Shown here: one piece after another, positions 17,533 through 28,838 of the stretch
Layout of the letters: each line of letters opens with the position of its first letter
How positions within the stretch are numbered: the first letter of the stretch is position 1
Source of the DNA: Paenibacillus alba
Lineage (GTDB): Bacteria > Bacillota > Bacilli > Paenibacillales > NBRC-103111
Assembly: GCF_013204855.1 (NCBI RefSeq)
Contig: NZ_JABMKZ010000004.1
Location: 124,001-188,000 of the forward strand
Direction: 5' to 3'
DNA length: 64,000 nt
The notes under the pieces: generated by a model
Seen by the model: the letters and a program-made list of their open reading frames with translations, nothing else
Database searches by the model: none
What the model was told of the DNA's origin: nothing
Program-made: the position numbers and the translations under genes

Positions 17533-17578
17533 AAACTAATAAACTAGGAATACTTGGTATTAAAAGTGAGGGATTATC

Positions 17579-18364
17579 ATGATCGTCATCAAAAATCTCA
17601 ATAAAACATACCGAACACGCCAATCCGTGTTTACTGCCTTGGAGAATGTCAACCTTGAGATTGAAAAAGGGGATATTTTTGGCATTATCGGTTTTAGCGG
17701 TGCAGGCAAATCAACACTAATCCGCTGTCTAAACCGGTTGGAGGAACCTGATTCCGGGATCATTGAGATCGAAGGCAAGGTCATTACAGCTCTGTCAGAG
17801 AAAGACCTTCGCCTAGCGAGACTGAAAATCGGTATGATTTTCCAACAGTTCAACCTCCTTGATTCCAAGACTGTATTTGAAAATGTGGCCTTCCCTTTGA
17901 AGGTTGCAGGCCATCCCAAAGCGTACATTCACCAGCGTGTTAGAGAAATACTGGAGCTTGTAGAACTAAGCGATAAAGAGAATGCCCATCCATCCCAGTT
18001 GAGCGGAGGTCAAAAACAGCGAGTTGGCATCGCCAGAGCTCTCGCTAACGAGCCAGACGTACTGCTTAGTGACGAAGCCACATCAGCGCTTGATCCTCAA
18101 ACGACCTACTCCATTCTAGAACTTCTGAAAGACATTAACCGCAAGCTTAATTTGACCATTGTACTGATCACCCATGAACTCGATGTACTGCAGCATATAT
18201 GCAAAAACTTTGCTGTCATTGAGAAAGGCACAATCGTTGAACAAGGATCCGTGGACCAATTTTTCCTGAATCCGGAAAGCGACACTGCCAAGAAATTCGT
18301 AAAAATCATAGATTTCTATCGCAATAAGCATCATGTCGAAGAAAGGGTGAGAGTCAGCCTATGA
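17579..18364 (+). CDS. metN: MetN-like ABC ATPase lacking the NIL domain
   Basis: A 261-residue ATPase of the methionine/organosulfur importer family. Walker A is GFSGAGKST near residue 38, signature [15 protein letters not shown], Walker [14 protein letters not shown]. Canonical MetN is about 340 residues because of a C-terminal NIL (ACT-like) domain that binds methionine and shuts transport off. Here the protein ends soon after the catalytic core, so that feedback device is absent. The stop overlaps the permease start by four bases. Other sulfur amino acids or oxidised methionine derivatives are possible substrates. Confidence 0.85.
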   Translation: MIVIKNLNKTYRTRQSVFTALENVNLEIEKGDIFGIIGFSGAGKSTLIRCLNRLEEPDSGIIEIEGKVITALSEKDLRLARLKIGMIFQQFNLLDSKTVFENVAFPLKVAGHPKAYIHQRVREILELVELSDKENAHPSQLSGGQKQRVGIARALANEPDVLLSDEATSALDPQTTYSILELLKDINRKLNLTIVLITHELDVLQHICKNFAVIEKGTIVEQGSVDQFFLNPESDTAKKFVKIIDFYRNKHHVEERVRVSL

Positions 18365-19029
18365 TTCAAGAATTAATCGAATTACTCTGGCCAGCTCTTT
18401 TAGAAACACTCTATATGCTATTTTGGTCTTCCATTTTCGCATTGATTATGGGTACTGCACTTGGCGTCACTCTTGTGGTAACGGAGAAAGGCGGTATTCT
18501 TGAGGCTACGGGGCTCCATAGAGTCATTAATATGGTCATTAACTGCATCCGCTCTATTCCTTCTATCATCTTAATCGTCCTGCTTTTGCCTTTATCTCGT
18601 TTGATTGTCGGAACGACCTTGGGTCCTACCGCCGCTATCGTGTCGCTTTCGATCGGTATCGCACCTTTCTTAGGCAGGATTATCGAAACATCGCTGAAGG
18701 AAGTTAGCATTGGGAAAATAGAAGCGGCCAAAGCCGTTGGAGCTTCCCCGTTTACGATTATTTTCAGAGTACTTATTCCTGAATCCTTGCCAGCACTTGT
18801 ACGCGGAGTAACGATTGCCGTCATCGCCATCACCGAGTTTACTGCCATCGCTGGAGCCATCGGTGCCGGAGGACTAGGCAGTTTGGCCATCCGGTTCGGA
18901 TATCAGAGATTTCGTGAAGACGTCCTGATCGCAACGGTCATTATCATTATTCTTCTCGTGCAAATTTTTCAGTGGACAGGAGATTACATCTCTAGGTCAA
19001 TAAACAAAAAACGATTCAAGCTTGATTAA
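18361..19029 (+). CDS. metI: MetI-like ABC permease
   Basis: A 222-residue permease with about five membrane helices. It starts [19 protein letters not shown], characteristic of MetI, and carries the coupling loop [21 protein letters not shown]. It is coupled by four bases to the ATPase gene and followed 77 bases later by the binding lipoprotein gene, giving the usual MetN-I-Q order. Confidence 0.87.
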   Translation: MIQELIELLWPALLETLYMLFWSSIFALIMGTALGVTLVVTEKGGILEATGLHRVINMVINCIRSIPSIILIVLLLPLSRLIVGTTLGPTAAIVSLSIGIAPFLGRIIETSLKEVSIGKIEAAKAVGASPFTIIFRVLIPESLPALVRGVTIAVIAITEFTAIAGAIGAGGLGSLAIRFGYQRFREDVLIATVIIIILLVQIFQWTGDYISRSINKKRFKLD

Positions 19030-19105
19030 AGCTAAAACATGATTGTTCCTATCGGTTTCATTTGATTGACCAAATATACATAAAAGAAATAGGAGTGAGT
19101 TATCC

Positions 19106-19993
19106 ATGGGTACAAAAGGATTATTTTCTATCGTTTCATTATTCGCAGCTTTTAGTGTACTCCTTGCTGGGTGCGGTGCTACTAGCAGCACGGAAGCATC
19201 GAGCAGTCCTAAAGCCTCCTCACCCGCAGCAACTGCGGCTGCACCAAGCAACGCTCCAACAGAAGCACCAAAAAAAGAAGTCACTTTAACCATCGGATCC
19301 GCCGAAATCCCGCATTCGGAAATCCTGAATTTCGTTAAACCGAAGCTAAAGGAACAAGGAATTAACCTTGTTGTTAAAGTCACGGATGAAGGTCTGTTGA
19401 ATCAACTGCTTAAAGATAAGCAAATCGACGCGAACTTCTTTCAACATGTGCCTTACTTCGATTCAGTCAAAACAGAAAAAGGCTTCGATTTTGTAAATCC
19501 GATTAAAGTACATGTTGAGCCTATCGGCTTCTACTCCACCAAGCTCAAATCGAAGGATGAGATTAAAGATGGCGCGAAAATTGGTATTCCAAACAACCCA
19601 TCCAACGAATATAGAGCGCTTGTACTCCTTCAACAGCAAGGCTTAATCAAGTTGAAAGACGGTTTGACAACTTACCAAACAACACCCAAAGACATCGTCA
19701 GCAACCCGAAGAACCTGAAATTTGTGGAAGCTGAACCCCCTACTTTAGCTAGATCCTTACAAGATCTTGATGGCGCGGTTATCAACACAAACATTATTAT
19801 TGAGGCTAAACTCGATCCCAAAACAGCCTTATTCAGAGAAGATGCAAACTCTCCTTACGCTAACGTAATTACGGTTCGCAAAGGCGACGAAAATCGTGAA
19901 GAAATCAAGAAGCTGGGTGCTGCATTGACCTCTTCCGATGTGAAGAAGTTTATCGAAGACAAGTACGGAGTTGCTGTGGTTCCTGCATTTTAA
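19106..19993 (+). CDS. metQ: MetQ/NlpA-family binding lipoprotein
   Basis: A 295-residue lipoprotein with lipobox LLAGC (Cys near residue 23), then an Ala/Ser/Pro-rich linker and the NlpA domain starting TLTIGSAEIPHSEILNFVKP. The motifs DANFFQHVPYFD and GAKIGIPNNPSNEYRAL are family hallmarks for methionine-type ligands. AGGAG precedes the ATG. It delivers substrate to the MetNI pair. The typical ligand is D/L-methionine, but the adjacent monooxygenase suggests another organosulfur compound could be carried. Confidence 0.87.
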   Translation: MGTKGLFSIVSLFAAFSVLLAGCGATSSTEASSSPKASSPAATAAAPSNAPTEAPKKEVTLTIGSAEIPHSEILNFVKPKLKEQGINLVVKVTDEGLLNQLLKDKQIDANFFQHVPYFDSVKTEKGFDFVNPIKVHVEPIGFYSTKLKSKDEIKDGAKIGIPNNPSNEYRALVLLQQQGLIKLKDGLTTYQTTPKDIVSNPKNLKFVEAEPPTLARSLQDLDGAVINTNIIIEAKLDPKTALFREDANSPYANVITVRKGDENREEIKKLGAALTSSDVKKFIEDKYGVAVVPAF

Positions 19994-20011
19994 TAAAGTA
20001 AACAAAGAAAA

Positions 20012-20055
20012 AACGTCCTTCAAGCCGGTTACAGGGTTTGGAGGGCGTTTATTAT
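20012..20055 (+). terminator. Terminator of the MetNIQ operon
   Basis: The 15-bp stem 20012-20026 / 20035-20049, with a few G-U pairs, is followed by TTTATTATTGTT, just past the metQ stop. Confidence 0.8.
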
Positions 20056-20088
20056 TGTTCGATGATTTCTAGCTCATTATTGGAATAC

Positions 20089-20520
20089 TCAAAAATTCTT
20101 TACGAATCTTATTCCAGTATCTTCATATCCAAGCTCTTTATAGAATTTATGCGCTTCGTTAATCCTTTGATGTCCTGTTACTAACCAAGTGCCCTTACAT
20201 TGATTTTGAATTGCCAAGTCCTCAGCATATTTCATTAATATTCTACCTACTCCTTTTCTTTTTGCTTCAATATCAACAACAATCACTGAAATCTCACCGT
20301 ATCTTGCTATGTCTTCTATATTCTCTCGAATTCTAAATCCTAATGTACCCATTATTTGATCTTCTTCATATACAAACAAAGAATCAAACGGACTTTGAGC
20401 TACAAAATCTATTCTGTTTTTCATTATATTCTCGGTGATTTCTCTATTTAGAAGTTGTGTCATTAACCGGCTCAATGCTAAACAATCCTTGGATGTTGCC
20501 TCTCTAATTGTATATTTCAA
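20089..20520 (-). CDS. GNAT-family N-acetyltransferase
   Basis: A 143-residue single-domain GNAT protein. The acetyl-CoA binding motif A is visible as VDIEAKRKGVGRILMKYAE (Q/RxxGxG/A form: KRKGVG), and motif B is NEAHKFYKELGYEDTG near the C-terminus. The acceptor is unknown; such proteins acetylate small molecules or protein N-termini. It stands alone on the minus strand, convergent with the metQ gene. Moderately AT-rich codon use compared with the neighbouring operons may hint at separate acquisition. Confidence 0.82.
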   Translation of the reverse strand: MKYTIREATSKDCLALSRLMTQLLNREITENIMKNRIDFVAQSPFDSLFVYEEDQIMGTLGFRIRENIEDIARYGEISVIVVDIEAKRKGVGRILMKYAEDLAIQNQCKGTWLVTGHQRINEAHKFYKELGYEDTGIRFVKNF

Positions 20521-20583
20521 TCTAAGCTCTCCTTAGGTTCTGAAGTGTTTAATTAATTTTCGCTCTCAGCACTTGAACCCTCA

Positions 20584-20611
20584 CGGACTTAAGACGCGTA
20601 GCGCGTGTCCG
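20584..20611. other. GC-rich hairpin in an AT-rich gap
   Basis: CGGAC and GTCCG flank an inner ACGCG-TAG-CGCGT, giving a long imperfect stem between the GNAT gene and the zinc-ribbon pseudogene. No T run follows on either side, so it does not look like a plain terminator. Function unknown. Confidence 0.35.
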
Positions 20612-20655
20612 ATGGACTTTGGCAGTACTGGGATGTCTGCCTGATTCGTATTTCG

Positions 20656-21080
20656 TTAACGTAACGTCAAATTTCGTAACAATATTTCACCCTCAGATTT
20701 AAAGATCTTCCTGCATCTTATAAATTCCTCGATTTCAGATAATTTTACCGGTCTATATCCAGGACCACCACATCCACAGGAATGATATGTAAAACCGTTT
20801 TTATATAACAGTTCTACTTTCATCCATTGCTTAAGATCGTTTTGTTTAGGTGCCTTAAAATCATGTCCCATATCCTTCATACTTTCGCTGCATTGAGGGC
20901 ATTTATAATGTCTATTTTATATCTAGTTCTCGAGCAGATGTTTGTTTAAAAACCTTTCTGCATTTAAAACATGCGTAAATATCCTTGTAAGGACCATACA
21001 TAGCGTATCGACACTTATAAGCCTGACAACTTCACGCTTGAAGGCTTAACGTCTTGCCCAACCAAGTCTTCAAATGCCAT
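20656..21080 (-). pseudogene. Frameshifted zinc-ribbon protein remnant
   Basis: Three consecutive reading-frame pieces add up to one small Cys-rich protein. Piece 1 starts at an ATG at 21080 (MAFEDLVGQDVKPSSVKL). Piece 2, in another frame, reads CQAYKCRYAMYGPYKDIYA then CFKCRKVFKQ and stops at 20912. Piece 3, in a third frame, reads KCPQCSESMKDMGHDFKAP, continues with CGCGGPGYRP and ends at 20656. The four CxxC-type pairs suggest zinc binding, and the order matches a conserved hypothetical protein of Bacilli that I recall only loosely. Two indels, near 21020 and 20910, break it. A sequencing error at either place is the alternative. Only piece 3 would be called by a gene finder. Confidence 0.6.
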
Positions 21081-21297
21081 TGTTTCACCCGCACTAACTT
21101 AGTTTTCATATGTATCCCCCAAGTAATAAGAAATATATCGGCAAATTATATCATAAAAAAGGTAATAGAGGGATAATTTTGCACCCTCCCACAATTCACT
21201 TATATATTTTTTGAATCAAAATGTATAGGAAAAGATATTTCACCTATTTATAAAGGTTTGCTACTATAAACTTGTTATTCCATGGGAGGTAGAAAAG

Positions 21298-22287
21298 ATG
21301 AACGGTCGAAAACTAGGTGCCAGCGGCTTGACAGTTAGTGAGATTGCTTTGGGAAACTGGATTACGCACGGTGCTCAAGTGAATAATGAAACAGCCAATG
21401 CTTGTGTTCATGCTGCTTTGGATGCGGGGATTACGACCTTTGACACAGCAGATGTGTACTCGGAAACGAGGGCGGAAACGGTATTAGGTCAAGCCTTGAA
21501 AGGAATTCGTCGAGAGAGCATCGAGTTATGCACCAAGGTTTACCATCCGACAGGAACAGGACACAACGACAGAGGTCTTTCCCGTAAACACATGATGGAA
21601 GCCTGCCACGCTTCACTGAAAAGATTGCAAACGGATTACATTGATGTCTATTATGCCCACCGCTTTGATCCGACGGTATCACTGGATGAAACCTTTTTGG
21701 CTTTTTCCGATCTGGTTCGCCAAGGAAAAGTTCTTTACGTCGGGGTAAGTGAGTGGACGGCAGACCAAATTACCAAAGGAGCTGCGTTGGCTCAGGAGCT
21801 GAGGGTTCCACTGGTGTCTAGTCAACCCCAGTATTCGATGCTATGGCGTGTAATCGAAGATGAAGTCATTCCCGCTTGCCAGCGAGAAGGGATCGGGCAA
21901 GTGGTCTGGTCACCTCTAGCCCAAGGAATTCTTTCAGGCAAATATGCGCCGGACAAACCGTTGCCACTAGGGTCGCGTGCCTCAACTTCGGCGGGAGCTC
22001 CTTTTTTCGAACGATTAGCAGGTCAATGGCTCCGCACCGATGTATTGCTGGCAGTATCCAAGCTCTCCTCTGTAGCACTTGAAGTGGGATTGACCTTGCC
22101 GCAGCTTGCAATCGCATGGGTGCTGCAAAATCCTCACGTGTCTGCCGCGATTATTGGCGCATCGAAGCCGGAGCAAGTCCAAGAAAATGTCAAAGGTGCC
22201 GGGGTTCGCCTTGAACTTGAGGTCATGAAGCAAATCGATACAATATTAGATAGTCTAGTAGAGCGTGATCCAGCAAAAACCGGTTGA
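21298..22287 (+). CDS. Aldo/keto reductase
   Basis: A 329-residue NADPH-dependent aldo/keto reductase of the YghZ / potassium-channel-beta subgroup. The catalytic tetrad is complete: Asp49, Tyr54 (FDTADVYSE), Lys80 (CTKV) and His121 (YYAHRFD). The C-terminal cofactor segment IIGASKPEQVQENV is also standard. GGGAGG precedes the ATG by nine bases. It converges on the LysR gene with only eight bases between stop codons. Substrates are likely aldehydes or ketones; physiological role not determinable. Confidence 0.88.
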   Translation: MNGRKLGASGLTVSEIALGNWITHGAQVNNETANACVHAALDAGITTFDTADVYSETRAETVLGQALKGIRRESIELCTKVYHPTGTGHNDRGLSRKHMMEACHASLKRLQTDYIDVYYAHRFDPTVSLDETFLAFSDLVRQGKVLYVGVSEWTADQITKGAALAQELRVPLVSSQPQYSMLWRVIEDEVIPACQREGIGQVVWSPLAQGILSGKYAPDKPLPLGSRASTSAGAPFFERLAGQWLRTDVLLAVSKLSSVALEVGLTLPQLAIAWVLQNPHVSAAIIGASKPEQVQENVKGAGVRLELEVMKQIDTILDSLVERDPAKTG

Positions 22288-22295
22288 GTACCGTG

Positions 22296-23195
22296 CTATC
22301 TACTATCCATTGGTGTTGAACCCACTTCTTCCACTGTCCTAAGAAATGCAGACAAGACAGATTTATTCACATCCGTTCTCCAAGCGGTATAGAGAGGAAC
22401 AGCCGGTACGCTTTCAACAAACGGCCGAAATACGACACCGCTGCGCCGAAAAACCGCAACGGAAGAAGGTACGATGGAAACGCCCAGGTTCGCTGCTACC
22501 AGGTTTACAATGGTATACATCTGGATGGCTTCTTGTACAACATGGGGATACACGCCATGCTGTGCGCAGAAACCAAGGATGAGATCGTGAAAAGAAGCTC
22601 CCAAATGGCGCGGAAATAAGATGAAAGGTTCCTTCACCAATGTGCTAACAGAAATGACAGGCTGGCTCGTTAATGAATGCTTTTCGGGCAAAACAGCAAC
22701 GAGTGATTCGTTTGTAAAGGTTCGGTACTCGATATGCTTTGACGGCTCGATGAAACGCAGAAAGCCAACATGAATGGTTCCGTCTTGCAAGGCTTGCCAT
22801 TGCTGTGTGGAAGTCATCTCGTGCAGCGTAAGCTGTATTTGGGGAAACCGTTCCCGGAATTCTTTCAAAATGTCAACCATTATATCTCCTGCTGCTGAAT
22901 CTACGAATCCAACAACCAAATTCCCGATGATTCCTTGGTCAGCCAGTTGCGTCGTTTTAATGGACCGCTCCAACTGGGATAAAATCATTTTGGCTTCCTC
23001 TAAAAAAACCGCCCCCGCAGGGGTAAGACGGACTTGTCTCTTATTGCGTTCCAACAGTTTCACGCCAAGCTCTGTTTCTAGGTCTTGAATTTGTTGACTG
23101 AGGGGTGGCTGTGTCATGTTCAATTTTTCTGCTGCACGACTAAAATGAAGTGCTTCCGCTACTGCAATAAAGTAATGTAATTTTCGTATATCCAT
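22296..23195 (-). CDS. LysR-family transcriptional regulator
   Basis: A 299-residue LysR protein. The N-terminal winged HTH starts MDIRKLHYFIAVAEALHFSR and includes AAEKLNMTQPPLSQQI. The effector domain begins about residue 90 (LVVGFVDSAAGD). LysR proteins usually activate a divergent gene, but here the upstream neighbour (TetR) is co-directional and the convergent neighbour is the aldo/keto reductase, so the target is not obvious. Confidence 0.88.
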   Translation of the reverse strand: MDIRKLHYFIAVAEALHFSRAAEKLNMTQPPLSQQIQDLETELGVKLLERNKRQVRLTPAGAVFLEEAKMILSQLERSIKTTQLADQGIIGNLVVGFVDSAAGDIMVDILKEFRERFPQIQLTLHEMTSTQQWQALQDGTIHVGFLRFIEPSKHIEYRTFTNESLVAVLPEKHSLTSQPVISVSTLVKEPFILFPRHLGASFHDLILGFCAQHGVYPHVVQEAIQMYTIVNLVAANLGVSIVPSSVAVFRRSGVVFRPFVESVPAVPLYTAWRTDVNKSVLSAFLRTVEEVGSTPMDSR

Positions 23196-23322
23196 CCTTT
23201 TTCTTCCTTCTCCGCGCTGTCTGTAACGGCAAGTTTAAAGGCCATCCTTTATGGGAGGCCCTTTTTTGATCTCTAGGGTTTACTTCAGTATTATGATAAA
23301 GTTCCACTCGCTCCTCTTCTCA

Positions 23323-23353
23323 AACAAAAAAAACTTGATTTCTCAAGCTTTTT
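23323..23353 (-). terminator. Terminator downstream of the TetR gene
   Basis: On the minus strand AAGCTTGA and TCAAGTT pair around a short loop and are followed by eight T residues. It lies 66 bases past the TetR stop. Confidence 0.6.
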
Positions 23354-23418
23354 CAAATCCACTCTTCGGATCAAGCACGCGCAAGCCGAAGTCGATCATT
23401 CCACTCTGTGGCCATCTA

Positions 23419-24009
23419 TCACGTTACATCTCTAAGAGTTACAGCATTCCAACAAGAACGAATTGCATCGCTGACGTTCTCACTGCTTAACTCGAAGATT
23501 CCATGTAGATGGGCCTTCAGCATGTAAACAAATGTGCCGTAATGCATCTGCACCATCATTTTCGGATTCATCGGCGTAAACATCTTTGCTTGAATGGCTT
23601 CTTCATATAACGCGTTCATTGGCCCACACCATCCGCCGGTATAGACTTCTTTCTTTACCTCTTCATAAATGTAAGGCGAGAACGAATACTGCTCAATAAA
23701 TTGAAAACCCTGAGGATATTGTTTTCCCAATTCGATAACCCGACCCCAACCGAATTCAAACTTTTCACGAATCGTTGTGCCTTTCAGTAAGCCATCTCGC
23801 ACATACTCTCCATTAAATGTAACAATCGCTTTGTACAATTCGTTAACGATATCTTCTTTACTTTTGAAATAATGATAAATATTCCCGGTTGATACACCAG
23901 ACTCCTTCGCGATAAGCGCCATTGAGGTAGCCTGCAATTCCTTTCGAATGATGATGTTAAGTGTTGTTTCAAGGACAGCCTGCTGCACCTTGTTATAGTT
24001 GTCAAACAT
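23419..24009 (-). CDS. TetR-family transcriptional regulator
   Basis: A 196-residue TetR protein with the N-terminal HTH around MALIAKESGVSTGNIYHYF and the helix FKSKEDIVNELY. The C-terminal domain resembles the group with a TetR_C domain binding unknown ligands. It lies directly downstream of a truncated short-chain dehydrogenase; TetR plus SDR gene pairs are common, so it may have regulated that gene before it was damaged. Confidence 0.85.
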   Translation of the reverse strand: MFDNYNKVQQAVLETTLNIIIRKELQATSMALIAKESGVSTGNIYHYFKSKEDIVNELYKAIVTFNGEYVRDGLLKGTTIREKFEFGWGRVIELGKQYPQGFQFIEQYSFSPYIYEEVKKEVYTGGWCGPMNALYEEAIQAKMFTPMNPKMMVQMHYGTFVYMLKAHLHGIFELSSENVSDAIRSCWNAVTLRDVT

Positions 24010-24130
24010 GAGGTTATCCCGCTCCCACCATAAGATCGAATGTTCATTCTAATCTAACATACACCTCATACAATCCGTAGTCAAGAATGTCAGATCGACT
24101 GGCGTTATGACGAAGTATTTCATAATGGGC

Positions 24131-24784
24131 TTACTTATAATTGTTAGCTATCGTCTCCAAATATTGTTCAATGGACACAGAATTTCTAAGCGCCATCAGA
24201 TCATTGCCTGCTGTTCCGATGACAGTGCGAAATTTATTGCTCTCTCCAGTCGCCAAAGCGGCTATGGCATCCACAATAATCTGAGGATCATCCAGTGTAG
24301 AGCTGGATTCCGCATGATTCATTAAATTCTGCACTTTCGTCATCAGATTATCGTAATCCTGTATGTTATCATCTCGGTTCCAAGTGATACTGTTCTTGAA
24401 ATTATTTCCTGTAGAACCTCCCTGCTCGATCAACCTAAGCTCGATATTCAACGGCTTCAGTTCGTAATAAAGACCTTCCGTCAGTCCTTCCAAAGCAAAT
24501 TTAGACATATTATAGAGAGATCCGAGCGGCACCGCTGTTGTGATTCCCATGAAAGAGCTGATATTGATGAACATACCTCCGCCATTGGCTCTGAAATGAG
24601 GAATAAATTTACGTATAACATTGATCGGTCCTCGCGTATTAACGGCGAATTGCCAGTCGATCGCATCCTCTTGGGCTAATTCCAACGGACCGTAAGTCCC
24701 CATGCCGGCATTATTAACGACAACGTCGATCTTACCGAACGCAGCTATAGCTTGATCTATCGATGAGGATTCGTATTCTGTCAA
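24131..24784 (-). pseudogene. Short-chain dehydrogenase lacking its N-terminus
   Basis: A 217-codon frame from a TTG, clearly SDR: VVVNNAGMGTYGPLE, the catalytic serine in INISSFMG, and YNMSKFALEG with the catalytic Tyr and Lys. The normal first 60 or so residues, including the TGxxxGIG cofactor-binding turn and the first two strands, are absent, and a stop codon lies immediately upstream of the TTG. No ribosome binding site precedes it. An SDR without its nucleotide-binding turn cannot be expected to work, so I call it a 5'-truncated pseudogene. A deletion joining it to the rph downstream region is likely. Confidence 0.7.
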
Positions 24785-24880
24785 TTACTTGAGTCAAGCT
24801 CATTAACGTCGATTTGCCAGTACTACTAAGATGAAGATAAAAGGACGAATATGGAAACCGCCCTTTTACCCATTCAGCCA

Positions 24881-27502
<2,622 letters not shown>

Positions 27503-27526
27503 CTAATCATTAAATTGAGAAAACAT

Positions 27527-27673
27527 TTGACAAGAGCTTAGCGGCATGGTAAAGTTAGAGTGTAAGATACATATTCTATATTCATTTTCACAATAAAAGC
27601 CGCAATCTGATTATATCATCGTGTTTGTTTATATGCAATATGAAGAACCTGATACACTATCAGGTTCTTTTTT
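27527..27673 (+). ncRNA. Candidate small RNA: orphan promoter plus terminator
   Basis: TTGACA (27527-27532), a 17-base spacer and TAAAGT (27550-27555) are followed about 110 bases later by a strong intrinsic terminator, AGAACCTGATA / TATCAGGTTCT plus six T residues (27644-27673). No coding frame with a ribosome binding site lies between. No plus-strand gene precedes the terminator, so a short non-coding transcript starting near 27562 is the simplest reading. It diverges from rph. Confidence 0.4.
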
Positions 27674-28046
27674 GGTTTCCCGTTATCCATAATCCCCACC
27701 TTTGGTCTCGAACGCTGCAGCCTATAATGATGGCTTTCAAAAATCGTTTCAAGAACAAGGCATTCCTCATTTTTTGCATTCCTGTCCATATTATCACAAT
27801 GAAAAAATCAGGCTTCATAAAATTATTAGCATGCCTGATTTCATCCATTGCATATATGTTCTTTTATGCCATTCGCATCCTTAATTTGACATAACTTTAT
27901 CATAATTATGCTAATTCATCAATGAGACTGCTTCTTACGAGATGCATCTGCCACGACCAAGGGCTGTATGGCACGATGCGTGAATGCGTTGTTATAAGGA
28001 CAGCACCCCAATGGAGTAACTGTCCCAATGCTTTCAGGTTATTCAT
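27674..28046. other. Gene-free stretch
   Basis: This stretch has no credible gene. Overlapping short frames lack ribosome binding sites and recognisable motifs. GGACAG / CTGTCC (27998-28025) form a small hairpin after the FecE-type gene that could act as its minus-strand terminator (followed by TTATAAC). Confidence 0.45.
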
Positions 28047-28838
28047 CTAAGTTGATGCTAACAATCTCATAGATCGTATAAACGGCTTTCTCGTTTCTGC
28101 ATCTATTTCTATTCGAGCATGAACCCCAAACACCTCAGCGAGCGCCTTCTGGTTCACAATTTCTTCAGGTGTCCCTTTGTACCGTATTTCCCCACCTTTC
28201 ATCATGATTAAGTCATCCGAGTACATGACCGCATGATTCAAATCATGTAGCACCATGATAATCGTCATGTCCATTGATTCTTTGAGTTTCACAACCAACT
28301 CCATGACTTCCAATTGATGACTAATGTCCAGATAGGTAGTTGGCTCATCCAAAAACAGCAATCTCGGTTGCTGGGCAAGAGCCATAGCCATCCAAGCTCG
28401 CTGCCGTTCTCCACCAGATAAAGAAGCTACGCTGCGGTCTGCAAGCGGCAGTACACCTGTTTGTTTCATTGAATTGCAGATAATTTCCTGATCTTCATCG
28501 TCCAATCTTTGCAGCATATTTTTATGGGGAAATCGGCCATAAGCCACTAGATTTCGGACACTAACATCCGTTGCTTGATCATGCTGTTGCATGAGAAAAG
28601 CTAACTCTCTGGCAAGTTCCTTCGGCTTCCATGATTTCATTTCCCTGCCGTCCAGCATGACGCTTCCTCGATCCATCTTCATCTGCCGTGCTAATGTTTT
28701 CAGTAATGTACTTTTCCCACATCCATTTGGCCCCAAAATCGTTGTAATATGGCCTTTTTTTATATCTGTTGTCAAAGAGGAAATGATGGTATGCTCGCCA
28801 TACCGGACGGATAGGTGATCCACTTTAATGATATTCAT
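28047..28838 (-). CDS. FecE/FhuC-type ABC ATPase
   Basis: A 263-residue ATPase of the iron-siderophore/cobalamin importer family. Walker A GPNGCGKSTLLKTLAR near residue 36, Q-loop MQQHDQATDVSV, signature SLSGGERQRAWMAMALAQ and Walker B LLFLDEPTTYLD are all intact. The start overlaps the permease stop by four bases. It energises the adjacent permease for uptake of a ferric siderophore, haem or cobalamin captured by the lipoprotein two genes upstream. Confidence 0.87.
   Translation of the reverse strand: MNIIKVDHLSVRYGEHTIISSLTTDIKKGHITTILGPNGCGKSTLLKTLARQMKMDRGSVMLDGREMKSWKPKELARELAFLMQQHDQATDVSVRNLVAYGRFPHKNMLQRLDDEDQEIICNSMKQTGVLPLADRSVASLSGGERQRAWMAMALAQQPRLLFLDEPTTYLDISHQLEVMELVVKLKESMDMTIIMVLHDLNHAVMYSDDLIMMKGGEIRYKGTPEEIVNQKALAEVFGVHARIEIDAETRKPFIRSMRLLAST

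Noticed and set aside
17383..17578. Possible SAM or T-box riboswitch ahead of the MetNIQ-type operon
   Set aside because: Under 200 bases shared with a divergent gene; no T-box AGGGTGGNACCGCG element, no SAM-box core and no terminator hairpin.
24785..24835. Minus-strand string SSTGKSTLMSLT, similar to an ABC Walker A motif
   Set aside because: Only about ten matching residues, with no ABC-like sequence on either side; too short to call an ATPase fragment rather than chance.
27625..27894. Plus-strand frame of 89 codons in the gap after rph
   Set aside because: Overlaps the intrinsic terminator, lacks a ribosome binding site and shows no recognisable family.
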